NCBI RefSeq assembly: GCF_002834385.1
Contig: NZ_PITQ01000004.1
Coordinates: forward strand, 381,534 to 445,533
Direction of reading: 5' to 3'
Origin: Rahnella sp. AA
GTDB lineage: Bacteria; Pseudomonadota; Gammaproteobacteria; Enterobacterales; Enterobacteriaceae
Length of the DNA: 64,000 nt
Part shown: positions 17,571 to 27,488 of the stretch, piece after piece
How positions within the stretch are numbered: position 1 is the first letter of the stretch
Layout: each line of letters opens with the position of its first letter
The notes under the pieces: generated by a model
The model's database searches: none
What the model saw: only the letters and a program-made list of their open reading frames with translations
What the model was told of the DNA's origin: nothing
Translations under genes and position numbers: made by a program

Positions 17571-18203
17571 ATGCGCATCACCTGTTTACACACGGCAGAC
17601 AGCAACATCGCGGTTTTTGAAAATGCAGCACAGGAGCTGGGGCTGAGTCACCATGTGTTTCGCCATATTTCCCGCCCCGATTTACTGGCCGCCGCAGAAC
17701 ACGCTGGCGGGCTGACGCCTGAAATCCTTGAAGAAACAGCGCAGATATTATTGGCGCTGAGTCAGGACAGCGATCGCGTTTTACTTACCTGTTCAACGCT
17801 GGGCGCAGCCGCTGCGGCCGCCGCTGAAAATACGCAGGTGCCGGTTTTGCGCGTTGATCAGGCGCTGGCCGAAGCCGCGATGAAAACAGCCGGAAAAGTG
17901 GTGGTGTTATGTGCGGTGGAAACCACGCTCGGCCCGACCGGGCAACTGTTCCGACAGGCGGAAAAGCACCCCGACGCTACGCTGGAAATGCGTCTGGTAG
18001 CGGGAGCCTGGGGCAAGTTTAAGCAGGGAGATCTAGCAGGATATTTGCAGACGGTCGCCGCAGCGGCAGACGCGGCATACATTGAAGGCGCAGGTGCGGT
18101 GGTGCTGGCTCAGGCATCGATGACCGGCGCGGCACAACTGACGCAAATGGGCAAACCCCTGACCAGCCCGGAATGTGGTCTGAGAGCGATCGTCGCCGTT
18201 TAA
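17571..18203 (+). CDS. Asp/Glu racemase-superfamily protein with one catalytic Cys
   Basis: 210 residues. The first catalytic-cysteine region of the superfamily is clear (LLTCSTLGAAAAAA near residue 73). The position where racemases carry the second cysteine reads VVLAQASMTGAAQ near 180, with Ala in its place. Two-cysteine racemisation is therefore unlikely; a decarboxylase, isomerase or hydrolase-type activity using one Cys is possible. The gene is divergent from the dehydrogenase operon and precedes yohP. Superfamily call is good, reaction unknown. Confidence 0.75.
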   Translation: MRITCLHTADSNIAVFENAAQELGLSHHVFRHISRPDLLAAAEHAGGLTPEILEETAQILLALSQDSDRVLLTCSTLGAAAAAAAENTQVPVLRVDQALAEAAMKTAGKVVVLCAVETTLGPTGQLFRQAEKHPDATLEMRLVAGAWGKFKQGDLAGYLQTVAAAADAAYIEGAGAVVLAQASMTGAAQLTQMGKPLTSPECGLRAIVAV

Positions 18204-18311
18204 GCCTGGCAAAAATACGCAAATGGCAGGATTGGCTATACTGAAAGTGGAATAATCATTGGCTTAGCCAACTTAGCTGATGACGACAAAAGGGTGTGAT
18301 AAGGAGAAAAC

Positions 18312-18395
18312 ATGAAAATTATTCTGTGGATCATCGCCATCATCTTTATCGTCGGCTTACTGACCCTGACCGGGGTGTTTAAACTGATATTCTGA
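18312..18395 (+). CDS. yohP: Small membrane protein YohP
   Basis: A 27-codon ORF with AAGGAG 7 bases before the ATG. The product begins MKIILWIIAIIF and ends TGVFKLIF, nearly identical in length and pattern to E. coli YohP, a single-span inner membrane protein. It lies in the same neighbourhood as in E. coli (pbpG, yohC, dusC). A strong terminator follows. It is too short for default gene callers. Confidence 0.9.
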   Translation: MKIILWIIAIIFIVGLLTLTGVFKLIF

Positions 18396-18418
18396 AAACG
18401 TCAGTCTCTGCATAAAAC

Positions 18419-18447
18419 AAAAGTCCGGCACCAGCGCCGGACTTTTT
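18419..18447. terminator. Bidirectional terminator between yohP and pbpG
   Basis: Arms AAAAGTCCGGC and GCCGGACTTTT with a T-run, between convergent yohP and pbpG. Confidence 0.85.
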
Positions 18448-18499
18448 AGTTTTAACAACTTGAATACTCTAAATAATTCGTGTTGCAGGATGGCGATAT

Positions 18500-19438
18500 T
18501 TAATCATCGGCTTCTTCTACCGATGGCTGTGTTTTCTGCTGCTCTTTCTGCTTGCGGTAGTTCTTCGCTATCTGCGGAACAGGCACGGTTTTACCGGTTT
18601 CCATCCAGGTGCGCAGACGGTTCGCATCCGCAAAGGCGGTAAATTTCCCGAACGCATCCATCACCACCAGCGTCACCGGTTTGCCGTTAATGGTGGTGCG
18701 CATCGCCAGACAATGACCGGCAACGTCGGTATAACCGGTTTTGGTCAGCTGAATGCTCCACGACGGATTCATGATCAGATGGTTAGTATTGCGGAACGGC
18801 AGTGCGTAGGCCGGATGGCTGAACACCGCCGTTTTCTCAGCTGTTGTACTGAGCTGGTCGATCAGCGGATAACGCTGGGAAGCCAGCAACAGCCGTGTTA
18901 AATCACGCGCGGTGGAAACGTTACGCGGCGAAAGCCCGGTCGGTTCAACGTAATGGGTATGCGTCATGCCGAGAGATTTCGCTTTGGCATTCATCGCATT
19001 GATAAACGCCGCATAACCGCCGGGATAATGCGCTGCCAGACTGGCCGCTGCGCGGTTCTCTGAGGACATCAGCGCCAGTTGGATCATCTGACGGCGGGTA
19101 ATCTCACTGTTAAGTTTCACGCGGGAGAAAACACCGCGCATTTCAGGTGTGTTGCTGATATCAACGTTGATCACTTCATCCAGCGGCAGATTCGCATCCA
19201 GCGTCACCATCGCGGTCATCAGTTTGGTCAGGGAGGCAATCGGCCTCACCTCATCCGGATTTCGGGAATAAATCACTTCGTGGCTTTTCAGATCCACGAC
19301 CATCGCGCTGCCGGAAGCAATTTGAACAATGGGGGCGACAGCCTGCTCGTGCTTTGCAGCGAAGGCGGCAGGTGCAGACAACATGCCTGTATTTAAGGCT
19401 AATAAGCTCAGAACCAGAAGACGGATTTTCACATGCAT
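18500..19438 (-). CDS. pbpG: D-alanyl-D-alanine endopeptidase (PBP7)
   Basis: 312 residues, the size of E. coli PbpG, with a signal peptide ending near AFAAKHEQ. The serine-peptidase triad motifs are in order: SLTK (active Ser and Lys), SEN, and KTGYT. It cleaves D-Ala-meso-DAP cross-links in periplasmic peptidoglycan. The C-terminal tail is charged and glutamine-rich. It is monocistronic, convergent with yohP. Confidence 0.93.
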   Translation of the reverse strand: MHVKIRLLVLSLLALNTGMLSAPAAFAAKHEQAVAPIVQIASGSAMVVDLKSHEVIYSRNPDEVRPIASLTKLMTAMVTLDANLPLDEVINVDISNTPEMRGVFSRVKLNSEITRRQMIQLALMSSENRAAASLAAHYPGGYAAFINAMNAKAKSLGMTHTHYVEPTGLSPRNVSTARDLTRLLLASQRYPLIDQLSTTAEKTAVFSHPAYALPFRNTNHLIMNPSWSIQLTKTGYTDVAGHCLAMRTTINGKPVTLVVMDAFGKFTAFADANRLRTWMETGKTVPVPQIAKNYRKQKEQQKTQPSVEEADD

Positions 19439-19665
19439 TGCTCTGTATTTAAGAAAGTTGTCATAAAGTTATGTCGGAACAGCGGGCGGAATTATAAGTG
19501 AGGTGAATAGTCTTAGCACCCGCAATTTTCAAATCTATTTGTCACAAAGTCTGTCACAAGCACCCGCAAACCGTGGAGTGGCGAGTAAGTGAACACTTGC
19601 GTAAGATTGCCCCGAAATTCAGCAGTTCCCCTGCACAGAGCTTTACAATACCCGCGGCGACATGA

Positions 19666-20565
19666 TCAGGAAACAGCGATCCAACGGTATCCTTCACCTG
19701 ACCGCACGACCCGCCCGATCCCCGGAAAAGCGATATGTGCCGCACCCACCAGATAGCCTTCCCGCGCTGTCTCGGCAAGCACCGTTTCCCGTGTCCGGAT
19801 AGCCTGATTTTGGTCAATATCAAATTGGATGGCCACATGAGGCTCCTGCATCTGCACCGGTTCGGCGTGAATAATATCGCCCCAGAACAGCACTTTATCC
19901 GCACCGCTTTCCAGCAAATACACCACGCTGCCCGGCGTATGGCCCGGAGCAGGCAATGCCCGGATAAGCGGATGAACCTGTGCCGGGAGATCAAATGTCT
20001 GCAACTGTCCGGCAGCCCGAACCCGTTCCATAACCTGCTGAGCATTGTGAAATGAACGGTGGCGGCTTTCCGGTATATCATCAAAATTGTCACGGTCTAG
20101 CCAGTATCTGGCATCTTCCTGAGACACTTTCACCTGTGCATTGGGGAAGACCGGCGTACCGTTCAGCGTAAGGCCGCCAAAATGGTCGCTGTGAATATGC
20201 GTCAGCAGAACCAGGTCAATACTTTCCGGCGGGTATCCTGCGGCGCGCAGGTTGTCCTGTAAATGACCGCCCGTGTACCCGGGCAACTGCCCTGCACCGG
20301 TATCAATCAATATTCGCTGTTCCCCGGTATCCACAACAAAGGCATTCACTGACACATCCGTTTCAGGGGTCATCGCGGCCAGTGCCATGCGCTGCGCGAC
20401 TTTTTCCGGGGAGATATTTGTCAGCAATTTATCCAGCGGCATTTTTAACGCGCCGTCAGAAATGGCCGTTATCGTGGCATCTCCTGCGGTTAACCGGTAA
20501 TAACCGGGTGCCTGCAAGCCTGAGATCTGCGGCACTGAACCCGTCACGTCAGAAGGATGATTCAT
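19666..20565 (-). CDS. Metallo-beta-lactamase-fold hydrolase
   Basis: 299 residues. The metal-binding motif HIHSDHFGG lies near residue 121, a later His in LPAPGHTPGSVV, an Asp in FWGDIIH and a C-terminal His in GAAHIAFPG, completing a two-metal site. The N-terminal APGYYRLTAGDATITAISDG is typical of the quorum-quenching-like and alkylphosphonate-like MBL subgroup. No signal peptide is obvious. Possible lactonase activity is only a suggestion. The gene stands alone. Confidence 0.82.
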   Translation of the reverse strand: MNHPSDVTGSVPQISGLQAPGYYRLTAGDATITAISDGALKMPLDKLLTNISPEKVAQRMALAAMTPETDVSVNAFVVDTGEQRILIDTGAGQLPGYTGGHLQDNLRAAGYPPESIDLVLLTHIHSDHFGGLTLNGTPVFPNAQVKVSQEDARYWLDRDNFDDIPESRHRSFHNAQQVMERVRAAGQLQTFDLPAQVHPLIRALPAPGHTPGSVVYLLESGADKVLFWGDIIHAEPVQMQEPHVAIQFDIDQNQAIRTRETVLAETAREGYLVGAAHIAFPGIGRVVRSGEGYRWIAVS

Positions 20566-20668
20566 TTTTATGCTCCGGAAGGTGATGATTTGTCAGACGA
20601 TTGCCATGAGTAATACTGCAAGTCAGCACATCATTCAAATCAATTGGCATGCTGCGGGCAATAAAAAA

Positions 20669-20686
20669 GGACGCTTAAAAGCGTCC
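20669..20686 (-). terminator. Terminator of dusC
   Basis: On the minus strand GGACGC-TTTTAA-GCGTCC is followed by TTTTTTATT, 38 bases past the dusC stop. Confidence 0.85.
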
Positions 20687-20723
20687 CTCATCTTTCACAT
20701 AGCGCATTCGTCACGAAATGACC

Positions 20724-21653
20724 TCACCGGTTAATGCGTCCGGCGATTTCCTTCGACGTCTTCAGCACGCGCACTTCAGTAAATAACTCTGTCGCCTCTT
20801 CGTACTCTTTGCGCAAATAACTCAGCCACTGTTTGATACGCGCCACGTGATACAAACCGGTATCGCCCTGCTTTTCCAGACGGGTGTATTTCTGCAACAG
20901 CGTCATCACATCCGCCCACGGCATGCGCGGTTCGTTGTATTTCACCACGCGGCTCAGATTAGGGATATTCAGCGCGCCGCGTCCGATCATGACCGCATCG
21001 CAACCGGTGGTTTCCATGCAGGCCTGACCGCTGGCGTAATCCCAGATTTCACCGTTGGCAATCACCGGAATGCTCAGCCGCTGGCGGATTTCGCCAATCG
21101 CCTGCCAGTTAATCCGCTCAGGTTTGTAACCGTCTTCTTTGGTGCGCCCGTGTACGGTGAGTTCTGTCGCGCCCGCCTGCTGTACGGCGTCTGCGATTTC
21201 AAAACTGCGCTCCAGAGAATCCCAGCCCAGGCGTACTTTTACCGTCACCGGTAAATGCGCAGGCACCGCGGCTCGCATAGCTTTAGCGCCCTGATAAATC
21301 AGCTCAGGGTCTTTGAGCAGCGTGGCGCCCCCGCCGCTGCCGTTAACCATTTTCGACGGACAGCCGCAGTTGAGATCGACGCCATAAGAGCCCAGCTCAG
21401 TGGCGCGGGCGGCGTTTTCGGCCAGCCATTCGGGATACTGACCGAGAAGCTGTACACGAACCCGCGTGCCGGAAGGCGTGCGGCTGTCGTGTTCTAATTC
21501 CGGGCACAGGCGGTGGAAGACTTTGACGGGAAGCAGCTGATCCACCACACGCACAAACTCAGTGATGCACAAATCGTAGTCGTTCACTTCGGTGAGAAGT
21601 TCACGAACCAGGGGATCAAGCACACCTTCCATCGGAGCCAGTAATACGCGCAT
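20724..21653 (-). CDS. dusC: tRNA-dihydrouridine(16) synthase DusC
   Basis: 309-residue FMN-dependent enzyme that reduces U16 in the D-loop of tRNAs. It starts [13 protein letters not shown], has the catalytic cysteine in [19 protein letters not shown] near residue 98, and [13 protein letters not shown] in the phosphate-binding part. C-terminal helical domain features match DusC rather than DusA or DusB. It is part of the pbpG-yohP-dusC neighbourhood known from E. coli. Confidence 0.92.
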   Translation of the reverse strand: MRVLLAPMEGVLDPLVRELLTEVNDYDLCITEFVRVVDQLLPVKVFHRLCPELEHDSRTPSGTRVRVQLLGQYPEWLAENAARATELGSYGVDLNCGCPSKMVNGSGGGATLLKDPELIYQGAKAMRAAVPAHLPVTVKVRLGWDSLERSFEIADAVQQAGATELTVHGRTKEDGYKPERINWQAIGEIRQRLSIPVIANGEIWDYASGQACMETTGCDAVMIGRGALNIPNLSRVVKYNEPRMPWADVMTLLQKYTRLEKQGDTGLYHVARIKQWLSYLRKEYEEATELFTEVRVLKTSKEIAGRINR

Positions 21654-21711
21654 CGCAGTTCAACCCTTAAAAATGACGCGCAAGATTACCGCAAGGCCCG
21701 CCTGCGGGCAA

Positions 21712-23157
21712 TTATCCCTGTGACAAATCGGTGCTTAACGTTTCATTCACGCCCGCATTTCTTTGCCGCGCCCTCACGGAACGCAGGGCAATCCACACCG
21801 CCAGAAACGCCGGGACAGCAAACAACATGAACATCCAGAACGCGGCATTGGCAGCGCCCGCATCGCCCTGATTCACGCCGGAGAAGTTAGCCACCGTTCC
21901 GGCCAGTGCCGCCCCCAGCGCAGCAGCGAAAGACTGCACGACGGTGATCGACGCACCGGCTTTTTCGCGATCTTCCTCCGGTGCCTGTTGCAGCACGCGG
22001 GTCAGCAGATGCGGCCAGCCCAGCCCGATGCCAAAACCGGCCAGCGTCAGCCCGAGCACCACGCCGCTGATATTCAGCCACGGCATTCCGAAAGCCACTG
22101 GCACGGTGAACAGCAATAATAGCAAGCCGACAGCCAGAATCAGCGGGCCGGAAACAATCGCATTATCTGCACGGCGCCCCGTCCAGCCTGAGCTGGCGAC
22201 TTCACTTAACGTCCAGCCCGCAGCCGCGGCAGCAGTAATATATCCGGCCGCCAGCGGCGTCTGTCCGTGCAAATGTTGCAGCAGATAAGGCACAAACAGC
22301 TCGCAGCCCAGGCCGATAATTAGCAACGACATCACCAAATACAGGCCATAAAGCGGCGATGAACGGCGCAGCGCGTTACGCGGCAGGAGCCTGACGTCGG
22401 CGGTAAATTCCCGATGACGCAGAATAAGCATCATCACCACTGCAATCACAAATCCCAGCAGGTTCACCAGGCCGTGGGAAGACAAACTTCCAGCTGAAAC
22501 CACCAGCACCGCGCCGGTCAGCAGCGCCAGTTGCATCAGCGGCAACGGTTCTTCCGGCTGTTTCTCCCGCTGAGATTTAGGCAGGATCCGCCAGACCCAC
22601 AAGCCAAATAATGACGTGACCGGCAGAAGCAGACCGAACGCCCAGCGCCAAGCGTGCAGCTCTGCAAAAATGCCGCCGACCGCCGGGCCGACCAGCGTCG
22701 CAATCCCCCACATCGCGGAGATCAGCGCCATCGCGCGGGGCCAGAGAGATTCTTTAAACAAAAGATTTATCATCGCGTAAGACAGCGCGAACAGGAAACC
22801 GCCGCCCAGCCCCTGCAATCCCCGCCCGACCAGCAGCACCGGCATACTCGGCGCAACGGTACAAAGCGCAGCACCGGCGATGAAAATCCCGGTCGCCATA
22901 AGATAACTGCCGCGCGGTCCGGCAGTTCGCATCAGCCGGGCAGAAAGCGCCGAGCCAAGAATCGAGCAGACGACGTAAAGCGTGGTGTTCCACGCGTACC
23001 ACGCCAGCCCGCCGATATCCTGCACAACGGATGGCAAAATCGTAATCACGATGTAGCTGTTGGTGGCGTATAGCGCGACCCCGGCACTCAGGGTAATGGC
23101 GCTGCCCCGGTTTTCCGCACTGAATAAATCCTTCCAGCCGCTCTGACTTTCCGACAT
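21712..23157 (-). CDS. MFS exporter, DHA2-like (14-helix type)
   Basis: 481 residues from the ATG at 23157 (MSESQSGWKDLFSAENRG). An upstream in-frame start would add 12 basic residues. The motif GRGLQGLGGGFLFALSYAMI and the two extra central helices are typical of 14-helix drug/proton antiporters. It is divergent from an HTH regulator 120 bases away, the usual arrangement of a regulated efflux pump. Substrate unknown. Confidence 0.85.
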   Translation of the reverse strand: MSESQSGWKDLFSAENRGSAITLSAGVALYATNSYIVITILPSVVQDIGGLAWYAWNTTLYVVCSILGSALSARLMRTAGPRGSYLMATGIFIAGAALCTVAPSMPVLLVGRGLQGLGGGFLFALSYAMINLLFKESLWPRAMALISAMWGIATLVGPAVGGIFAELHAWRWAFGLLLPVTSLFGLWVWRILPKSQREKQPEEPLPLMQLALLTGAVLVVSAGSLSSHGLVNLLGFVIAVVMMLILRHREFTADVRLLPRNALRRSSPLYGLYLVMSLLIIGLGCELFVPYLLQHLHGQTPLAAGYITAAAAAGWTLSEVASSGWTGRRADNAIVSGPLILAVGLLLLLFTVPVAFGMPWLNISGVVLGLTLAGFGIGLGWPHLLTRVLQQAPEEDREKAGASITVVQSFAAALGAALAGTVANFSGVNQGDAGAANAAFWMFMLFAVPAFLAVWIALRSVRARQRNAGVNETLSTDLSQG

Positions 23158-23277
23158 TTCTCTTCGTCCCTTTGGTTTATGTTTTCCGCACATTGAAGCA
23201 CGTTGTGATTATGGTATGATTAAAACAAGAAATCACTTGGAATATGTTTTACATAATCTAGAACCCGGCGAGGCGAT

Positions 23278-23925
23278 ATGTCAAGCAACGACTTGGAAAA
23301 TAAAAATGACGTCCGGCAAAGCGTCGCTGAGCGCTTAATGACGCTGCTGAAAACCCGCGGGGAAATGCAGGCCAGCGATGCGGGTCATCTGCTGGGCACA
23401 ACCGGCGAAGCGGCGCGGCAGCAATTTGTGAAGCTGGCAAAAGACGGTCTGGTGGAAGCGAAAGCCGTGTCACAGGGCGTCGGGCGTCCGGCGCAATACT
23501 GGCAACTGACCGCCAAAGGGCATGCGCACTTCCCCGACGCGCACGCCGATCTGACCGTACAACTTCTTCAGCTTATCCGCACGTCGCTGGGCGAATCCGC
23601 GCTGGATCAGCTGATTACATCGCGTGAAAGCCAGACGCTGGATAATTACCGGCAGGCGATGAAAGGCGCGAATTCGCTGGAAGAAAGGCTGCAACGGCTG
23701 ACGGCAATCCGCACCCGCGAAGGGTATATGGCGGACTGGACATTGCAGGAAGACGGCAGTTATCTGTTTGTCGAAAATCATTGCCCGATTTGCGCCGCCG
23801 CAACGACCTGTCAGGGTTTTTGCCGCGCCGAGCGCGATGTCTTCCGTGATGTGCTGGAGGCGAACGTTGAACGCACTGAGCATATTTTGCAGGGTGCGCG
23901 CCGCTGTGCGTATGTGATCCGTTAG
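23278..23925 (+). CDS. SufR/DeoR-like winged-helix regulator with cysteine cluster
   Basis: 215 residues. The N-terminal winged helix reads LMTLLKTRGEMQASDAGHLLGTTGEAARQQFVKL, followed by GVGRPAQYWQLTAKG. The C-terminal part has cysteines in CPICAAATTCQGFC (near residues 164-177) and a final Cys near the end, as in regulators related to SufR that hold an iron-sulfur cluster. Divergent placement suggests it controls the neighbouring MFS exporter. The ligand or redox signal is inferred only. Confidence 0.82.
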   Translation: MSSNDLENKNDVRQSVAERLMTLLKTRGEMQASDAGHLLGTTGEAARQQFVKLAKDGLVEAKAVSQGVGRPAQYWQLTAKGHAHFPDAHADLTVQLLQLIRTSLGESALDQLITSRESQTLDNYRQAMKGANSLEERLQRLTAIRTREGYMADWTLQEDGSYLFVENHCPICAAATTCQGFCRAERDVFRDVLEANVERTEHILQGARRCAYVIR

Positions 23926-23943
23926 CCGGATTTAGGCGAAAAA

Positions 23944-23965
23944 AAACCGCCGGTTAAGGCGGTTT
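23944..23965 (-). terminator. Terminator of rhlE
   Basis: On the minus strand AAACCGCC-TTAACC-GGCGGTTT runs into a T-tract, 20 bases past rhlE. It can also serve the convergent HTH gene. Confidence 0.85.
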
Positions 23966-23985
23966 GATTGCAAAGTAAGCGAAAC

Positions 23986-25389
23986 TTATTTGTTGCCGCT
24001 ACCCGCATTACCGGTGCGACGCTGGCCTGCATGTGCAGGACGCGAACGTGCCGGACGGTTTTCGCCGGAACCACGGTTTTCAGACGTGCCGCCGTTGCCG
24101 GAACGCTGACCGTTACCGCCCTGACGCGGAGCACCTGAACGTGGAGCACCAGAGCGCGGTGCACCCGGACGCTGGCCCTGACGTGGCGCGCCACGACCGC
24201 CGCCGCCATTGCCCTGACGACCATTGATGATCGGCTCAGCTTTGATGCTCGGGTCTGGCTCGTAACCTTCCAGCGCGATACGCGGGATTTCACGTTTCAG
24301 CAGACGCTCGATGTCACGCAGCAGTTTGTGTTCATCCACGCACACCAGAGAAATCGCTTCACCGGTGGCTTCTGCACGACCGGTACGGCCGATACGGTGA
24401 ACGTAATCTTCCGGTACGTTTGGCAGTTCATAGTTCACAACGTGTGGCAGCTGATCGATATCCAGACCGCGCGCGGCGATGTCGGTGGCGACCAGAACAC
24501 GGATTGAACCGGCTTTGAAATCGGCCAGTGCGCGGGTACGCGCGCCCTGACTTTTGTTGCCGTGAATTGCTGCAGCAGTAATGCCGTCTTTGTTCAGCTG
24601 TTCAGCAAGATGGTTCGCACCATGCTTGGTACGGTTGAAGACCAGCACCTGTTTCCAGTCGCCTTCACCGATCATCTGAGACAGCAATTCTCTTTTACGT
24701 TTCTTATCAACAAAGTGAACGCTTTGTTCAATTTGTGCAGAAGCGGTGTTGCGACGGGCCACTTCAACAGAAGCAGGATTGGTCAGCAACTTGCTCGCCA
24801 GACCTTTGATCTCATCAGAGAACGTCGCGGAGAACAGCAGGTTCTGACGCTTGGCAGGCAGTTTCGCCAGCACGCGACGGATATCATGGATGAAGCCCAT
24901 ATCCAGCATGCGGTCAGCTTCATCAAGCACCAGAATTTCAACCTGAGATAAATCAACAGCACGCTGATGTTCCAGATCCAGCAAACGACCCGGCGTTGCG
25001 ATCAGAACATCCACGCCACCGCGCAGTTTCATCATCTGCGGGTTAATGCTCACACCACCAAATACGACCAGCGAACGCAGGGTCAGGTATTTGCTGTAAG
25101 CCTGCACGTTTTCGCCAATCTGCGCCGCCAGCTCACGGGTTGGGGTCAGGATCAGCGCACGAACCGGGCGACGTCCTTTGAATTGCGCGTTGGTATGGCT
25201 GAGCATATTGAGCAGCGGCAGGGTAAAACCAGCGGTTTTACCGGTACCGGTCTGCGCACTCGCCATCAGGTCACGACCTTCCAGCACGACAGGAATAGCC
25301 TGACGCTGAATAGGCGTAGGTTCGCGATAGCCCTGTTCTTCAACAGCACGCAAAATTTCGGCACTTAAGCCGAGGGAATCAAATGACAT
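23986..25389 (-). CDS. rhlE: DEAD-box ATP-dependent RNA helicase RhlE
   Basis: 467 residues from the ATG at 25389, where the family N-terminus [16 protein letters not shown] begins; the frame is open for another 67 codons of non-family sequence. All helicase motifs are seen: Q-motif [31 protein letters not shown] in [16 protein letters not shown], and HRIGRTGR. The tail from about residue 385 is a low-complexity Gly/Arg-rich region with repeated PRSGA/PRQG units, typical of RhlE RNA-binding tails. It acts in ribosome assembly and RNA turnover. Confidence 0.93.
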   Translation of the reverse strand: MSFDSLGLSAEILRAVEEQGYREPTPIQRQAIPVVLEGRDLMASAQTGTGKTAGFTLPLLNMLSHTNAQFKGRRPVRALILTPTRELAAQIGENVQAYSKYLTLRSLVVFGGVSINPQMMKLRGGVDVLIATPGRLLDLEHQRAVDLSQVEILVLDEADRMLDMGFIHDIRRVLAKLPAKRQNLLFSATFSDEIKGLASKLLTNPASVEVARRNTASAQIEQSVHFVDKKRKRELLSQMIGEGDWKQVLVFNRTKHGANHLAEQLNKDGITAAAIHGNKSQGARTRALADFKAGSIRVLVATDIAARGLDIDQLPHVVNYELPNVPEDYVHRIGRTGRAEATGEAISLVCVDEHKLLRDIERLLKREIPRIALEGYEPDPSIKAEPIINGRQGNGGGGRGAPRQGQRPGAPRSGAPRSGAPRQGGNGQRSGNGGTSENRGSGENRPARSRPAHAGQRRTGNAGSGNK

Positions 25390-25766
25390 ATAAGGAAAAG
25401 CTCCAGTCCACTCTAACCCGAACGGGGTTCGGTGCAGTTTCAAGAATGGATGATCAGACGAGGCAAATGAGGCATTACCACGAGGATTCGGCACAAACTG
25501 CAGTGCGCCAGTTGTGCCGATACTAGCACAGAACGCCGTGACGCGCGAAGTTATCTGCTTACGTCCTGTAACCGGGCATGACAAATGCAAACTTCAGTGA
25601 CGATTTTTGGCGGCATAATCTGCGGCGATAATCCGAAACTTTGACACAGGATAATCAATTATAAACCGGATGAACGGCTTCCCACTTTTTGCGTCCCAAT
25701 CCCTGAATTAGCTTGCTATGCTTCTTCCACTTCACTCTTTTGTCCATAAGGCTACACCGCTGCAAC

Positions 25767-26972
25767 ATGGAAACCTGGAAAATAAATTTAATCTCCGTCT
25801 GGCTTGGGTGCTTTTTCACCGGCATGGCGATGAGTCAGATCCTGCCTTTTTTACCGCTTTACATCGAACAGCTGGGTGTTACGTCTCATGAATCCCTGAG
25901 TTTGTGGTCAGGGCTGGTGTTCAGCGGGACTTTCCTGGTTTCCGCCATTGTCGCGCCGTTGTGGGGCAGCCTGGCTGACCGTAAGGGACGCAAACTCATG
26001 CTGTTGCGCGCCGCACTGGGCATGGCGATTGTCATGATGTTGCAGGGTTTTGCGACCAACGTCTGGCAGCTTTTCATTCTGCGCACGCTGATGGGTTTAA
26101 CGTCCGGCTACATTCCGAACGCGATGGCGCTGGTGGCCTCGCAGGTGCCGCGCGATAAAAGCGGCTGGGCGCTGGGGACGCTGTCCACCGGTCAGGTTTC
26201 AGGTGTCATCATCGGCCCGCTGTTAGGCGGTTTTATGGCTGACCATCTCGGCCTGCGCACCGTGTTTTTCGTCACCAGCGGCATGTTGTTTATCAGTTTC
26301 CTGATCACCCTTTTCCTGATCAAAGAGCGCGTGGTGCCGGTCACTAAAGCCAACCGCCTGAGCGGTAAAGCGGTGTTTACCACGCTGCCTTATCCGTGGC
26401 TGATTGTCAGTTTGTTTGTCACAACCATGATGATTCAGCTGGCGAACGGTTCTATCAGCCCGATCCTGACGCTGTTTATCCGTGAGCTTTCGTCCGATAC
26501 CAGCAATATCGCGTTTATCAGTGGCGTGATTGCCGCCGTGCCCGGCGTGTCGGCATTACTGGCGGCACCCAAACTGGGTAAACTCGGCGACCGCATCGGC
26601 GCGCACCGGATACTCATCGCCGCGCTGGTCTTTTGCTTCCTGCTGTTCTGCCTGATGTCGCTGATTAATACACCGACCCAGCTGGGTATTCTTCGATTCA
26701 TGCTTGGCTTTGGGGATGGCGCACTGATGCCTGCAGTACAGGCGTTATTGGTTAAATACAGCAGTGATCAGGTGACTGGCCGGATATTTGGTTATAACCA
26801 GTCGTTTATGTACCTCGGGAATGTCGTCGGGCCGCTGATAGGTTCCAGCGCTTCCGCGCTGTTCGGATTCCGTTGGGTATTTATCGTGACCGCGATTCTG
26901 GTGCTGTTTAACACCGTGCAGGTGTGGTGGAGTTTCCGGCAGGTGCCGACGGGGAGAGTGAGGATTCCGTGA
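25767..26972 (+). CDS. mdtG: MFS multidrug efflux protein MdtG
   Basis: 401 residues from the ATG at 25767 ([19 protein letters not shown]), close to E. coli MdtG (408). Features are [10 protein letters not shown], the motif-A loop [12 protein letters not shown] after helix 2, and [20 protein letters not shown] in the second half. It exports drugs such as fosfomycin and deoxycholate when overexpressed in E. coli. The upstream ATG at 25713 lacks family sequence. Divergent from rhlE. Confidence 0.88.
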   Translation: METWKINLISVWLGCFFTGMAMSQILPFLPLYIEQLGVTSHESLSLWSGLVFSGTFLVSAIVAPLWGSLADRKGRKLMLLRAALGMAIVMMLQGFATNVWQLFILRTLMGLTSGYIPNAMALVASQVPRDKSGWALGTLSTGQVSGVIIGPLLGGFMADHLGLRTVFFVTSGMLFISFLITLFLIKERVVPVTKANRLSGKAVFTTLPYPWLIVSLFVTTMMIQLANGSISPILTLFIRELSSDTSNIAFISGVIAAVPGVSALLAAPKLGKLGDRIGAHRILIAALVFCFLLFCLMSLINTPTQLGILRFMLGFGDGALMPAVQALLVKYSSDQVTGRIFGYNQSFMYLGNVVGPLIGSSASALFGFRWVFIVTAILVLFNTVQVWWSFRQVPTGRVRIP

Positions 26973-27488
26973 TCGCGGAGCCGGCGCGGGTTGGAGCCAT
27001 TTGAAGCTTCGTTCAGCAGAATGTTTGATCCGCGCCAGATTACATTCTTAAAAGATAAACGCCGCTCTGTTTTTGAATTTAGATAAGCTATTGGCCGCTT
27101 TCAAAAATCGCGCCGTATGGAGAGGTGGAAAACCGCGTATCTTTTCGCGCGGTTTGTAACCCGACGGGAGGGAACCGCGCAGCGGCGGGGTTTTGCGGCA
27201 CTAGCAGGAATTGCTGAAACATAGCCAGCGAGCGGTAGCGCGCAGTTAAAAAGACGCGAGAGATCCAAGAGAGGCCCGTCCTGGCCTCTTTTGGTCGGTT
27301 TCGGCGCTGCGAGTCAAGCGATCACCGCCATTGAAAAACCGAAATTTACTCGGTCTTCGTTAAGCCAAGGCGCAGCCTGAAAAACCGAAACTTCCTCAAG
27401 CTGCTTTAAGAAGCCGTCTATGCCCGGCACTGGCATAAAAAAAGGGCGCTTTTCAGCGCCCTCTCAAAAAGTTTGAAATCAAAAACAA
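26973..27488. other. 516-base gene-free region with hairpins and a short direct repeat
   Basis: No credible ORF. It contains a hairpin at 27130-27155 (AAACCGCG / CGCGGTTT), a terminator-like hairpin at 27270-27289 (AGAGGCC / GGCCTCT followed by TTT), and a 20-base imperfect direct repeat at 27332-27351 and 27378-27397 (18/20, 46 bp apart). The last part is the ybhL terminator. It could be a dispersed intergenic element or an RNA gene; I cannot tell. Confidence 0.6.
27444..27461 (-). terminator. Terminator of ybhL
   Basis: On the minus strand GGGCGCT-GAAA-AGCGCCC is followed by seven T, 27 bases past the stop codon. Confidence 0.88.

Noticed and set aside
19539-19559. Pho-box-like pair TTGTCACAA / CTGTCACAA near pbpG
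   Set aside because: Spacing between repeats is 12 bp instead of the canonical 11, and neither neighbour is a phosphate gene.
19554-20093. 179-codon frame overlapping the MBL-fold gene on the same strand
   Set aside because: Out of frame with a clear HxHxDH enzyme and rich in Arg/Cys/Trp; a shadow.
25390-25590. Long N-terminal extension of rhlE
   Set aside because: The extra 67 codons have no helicase-family sequence; the start at 25389 gives the conserved N-terminus.
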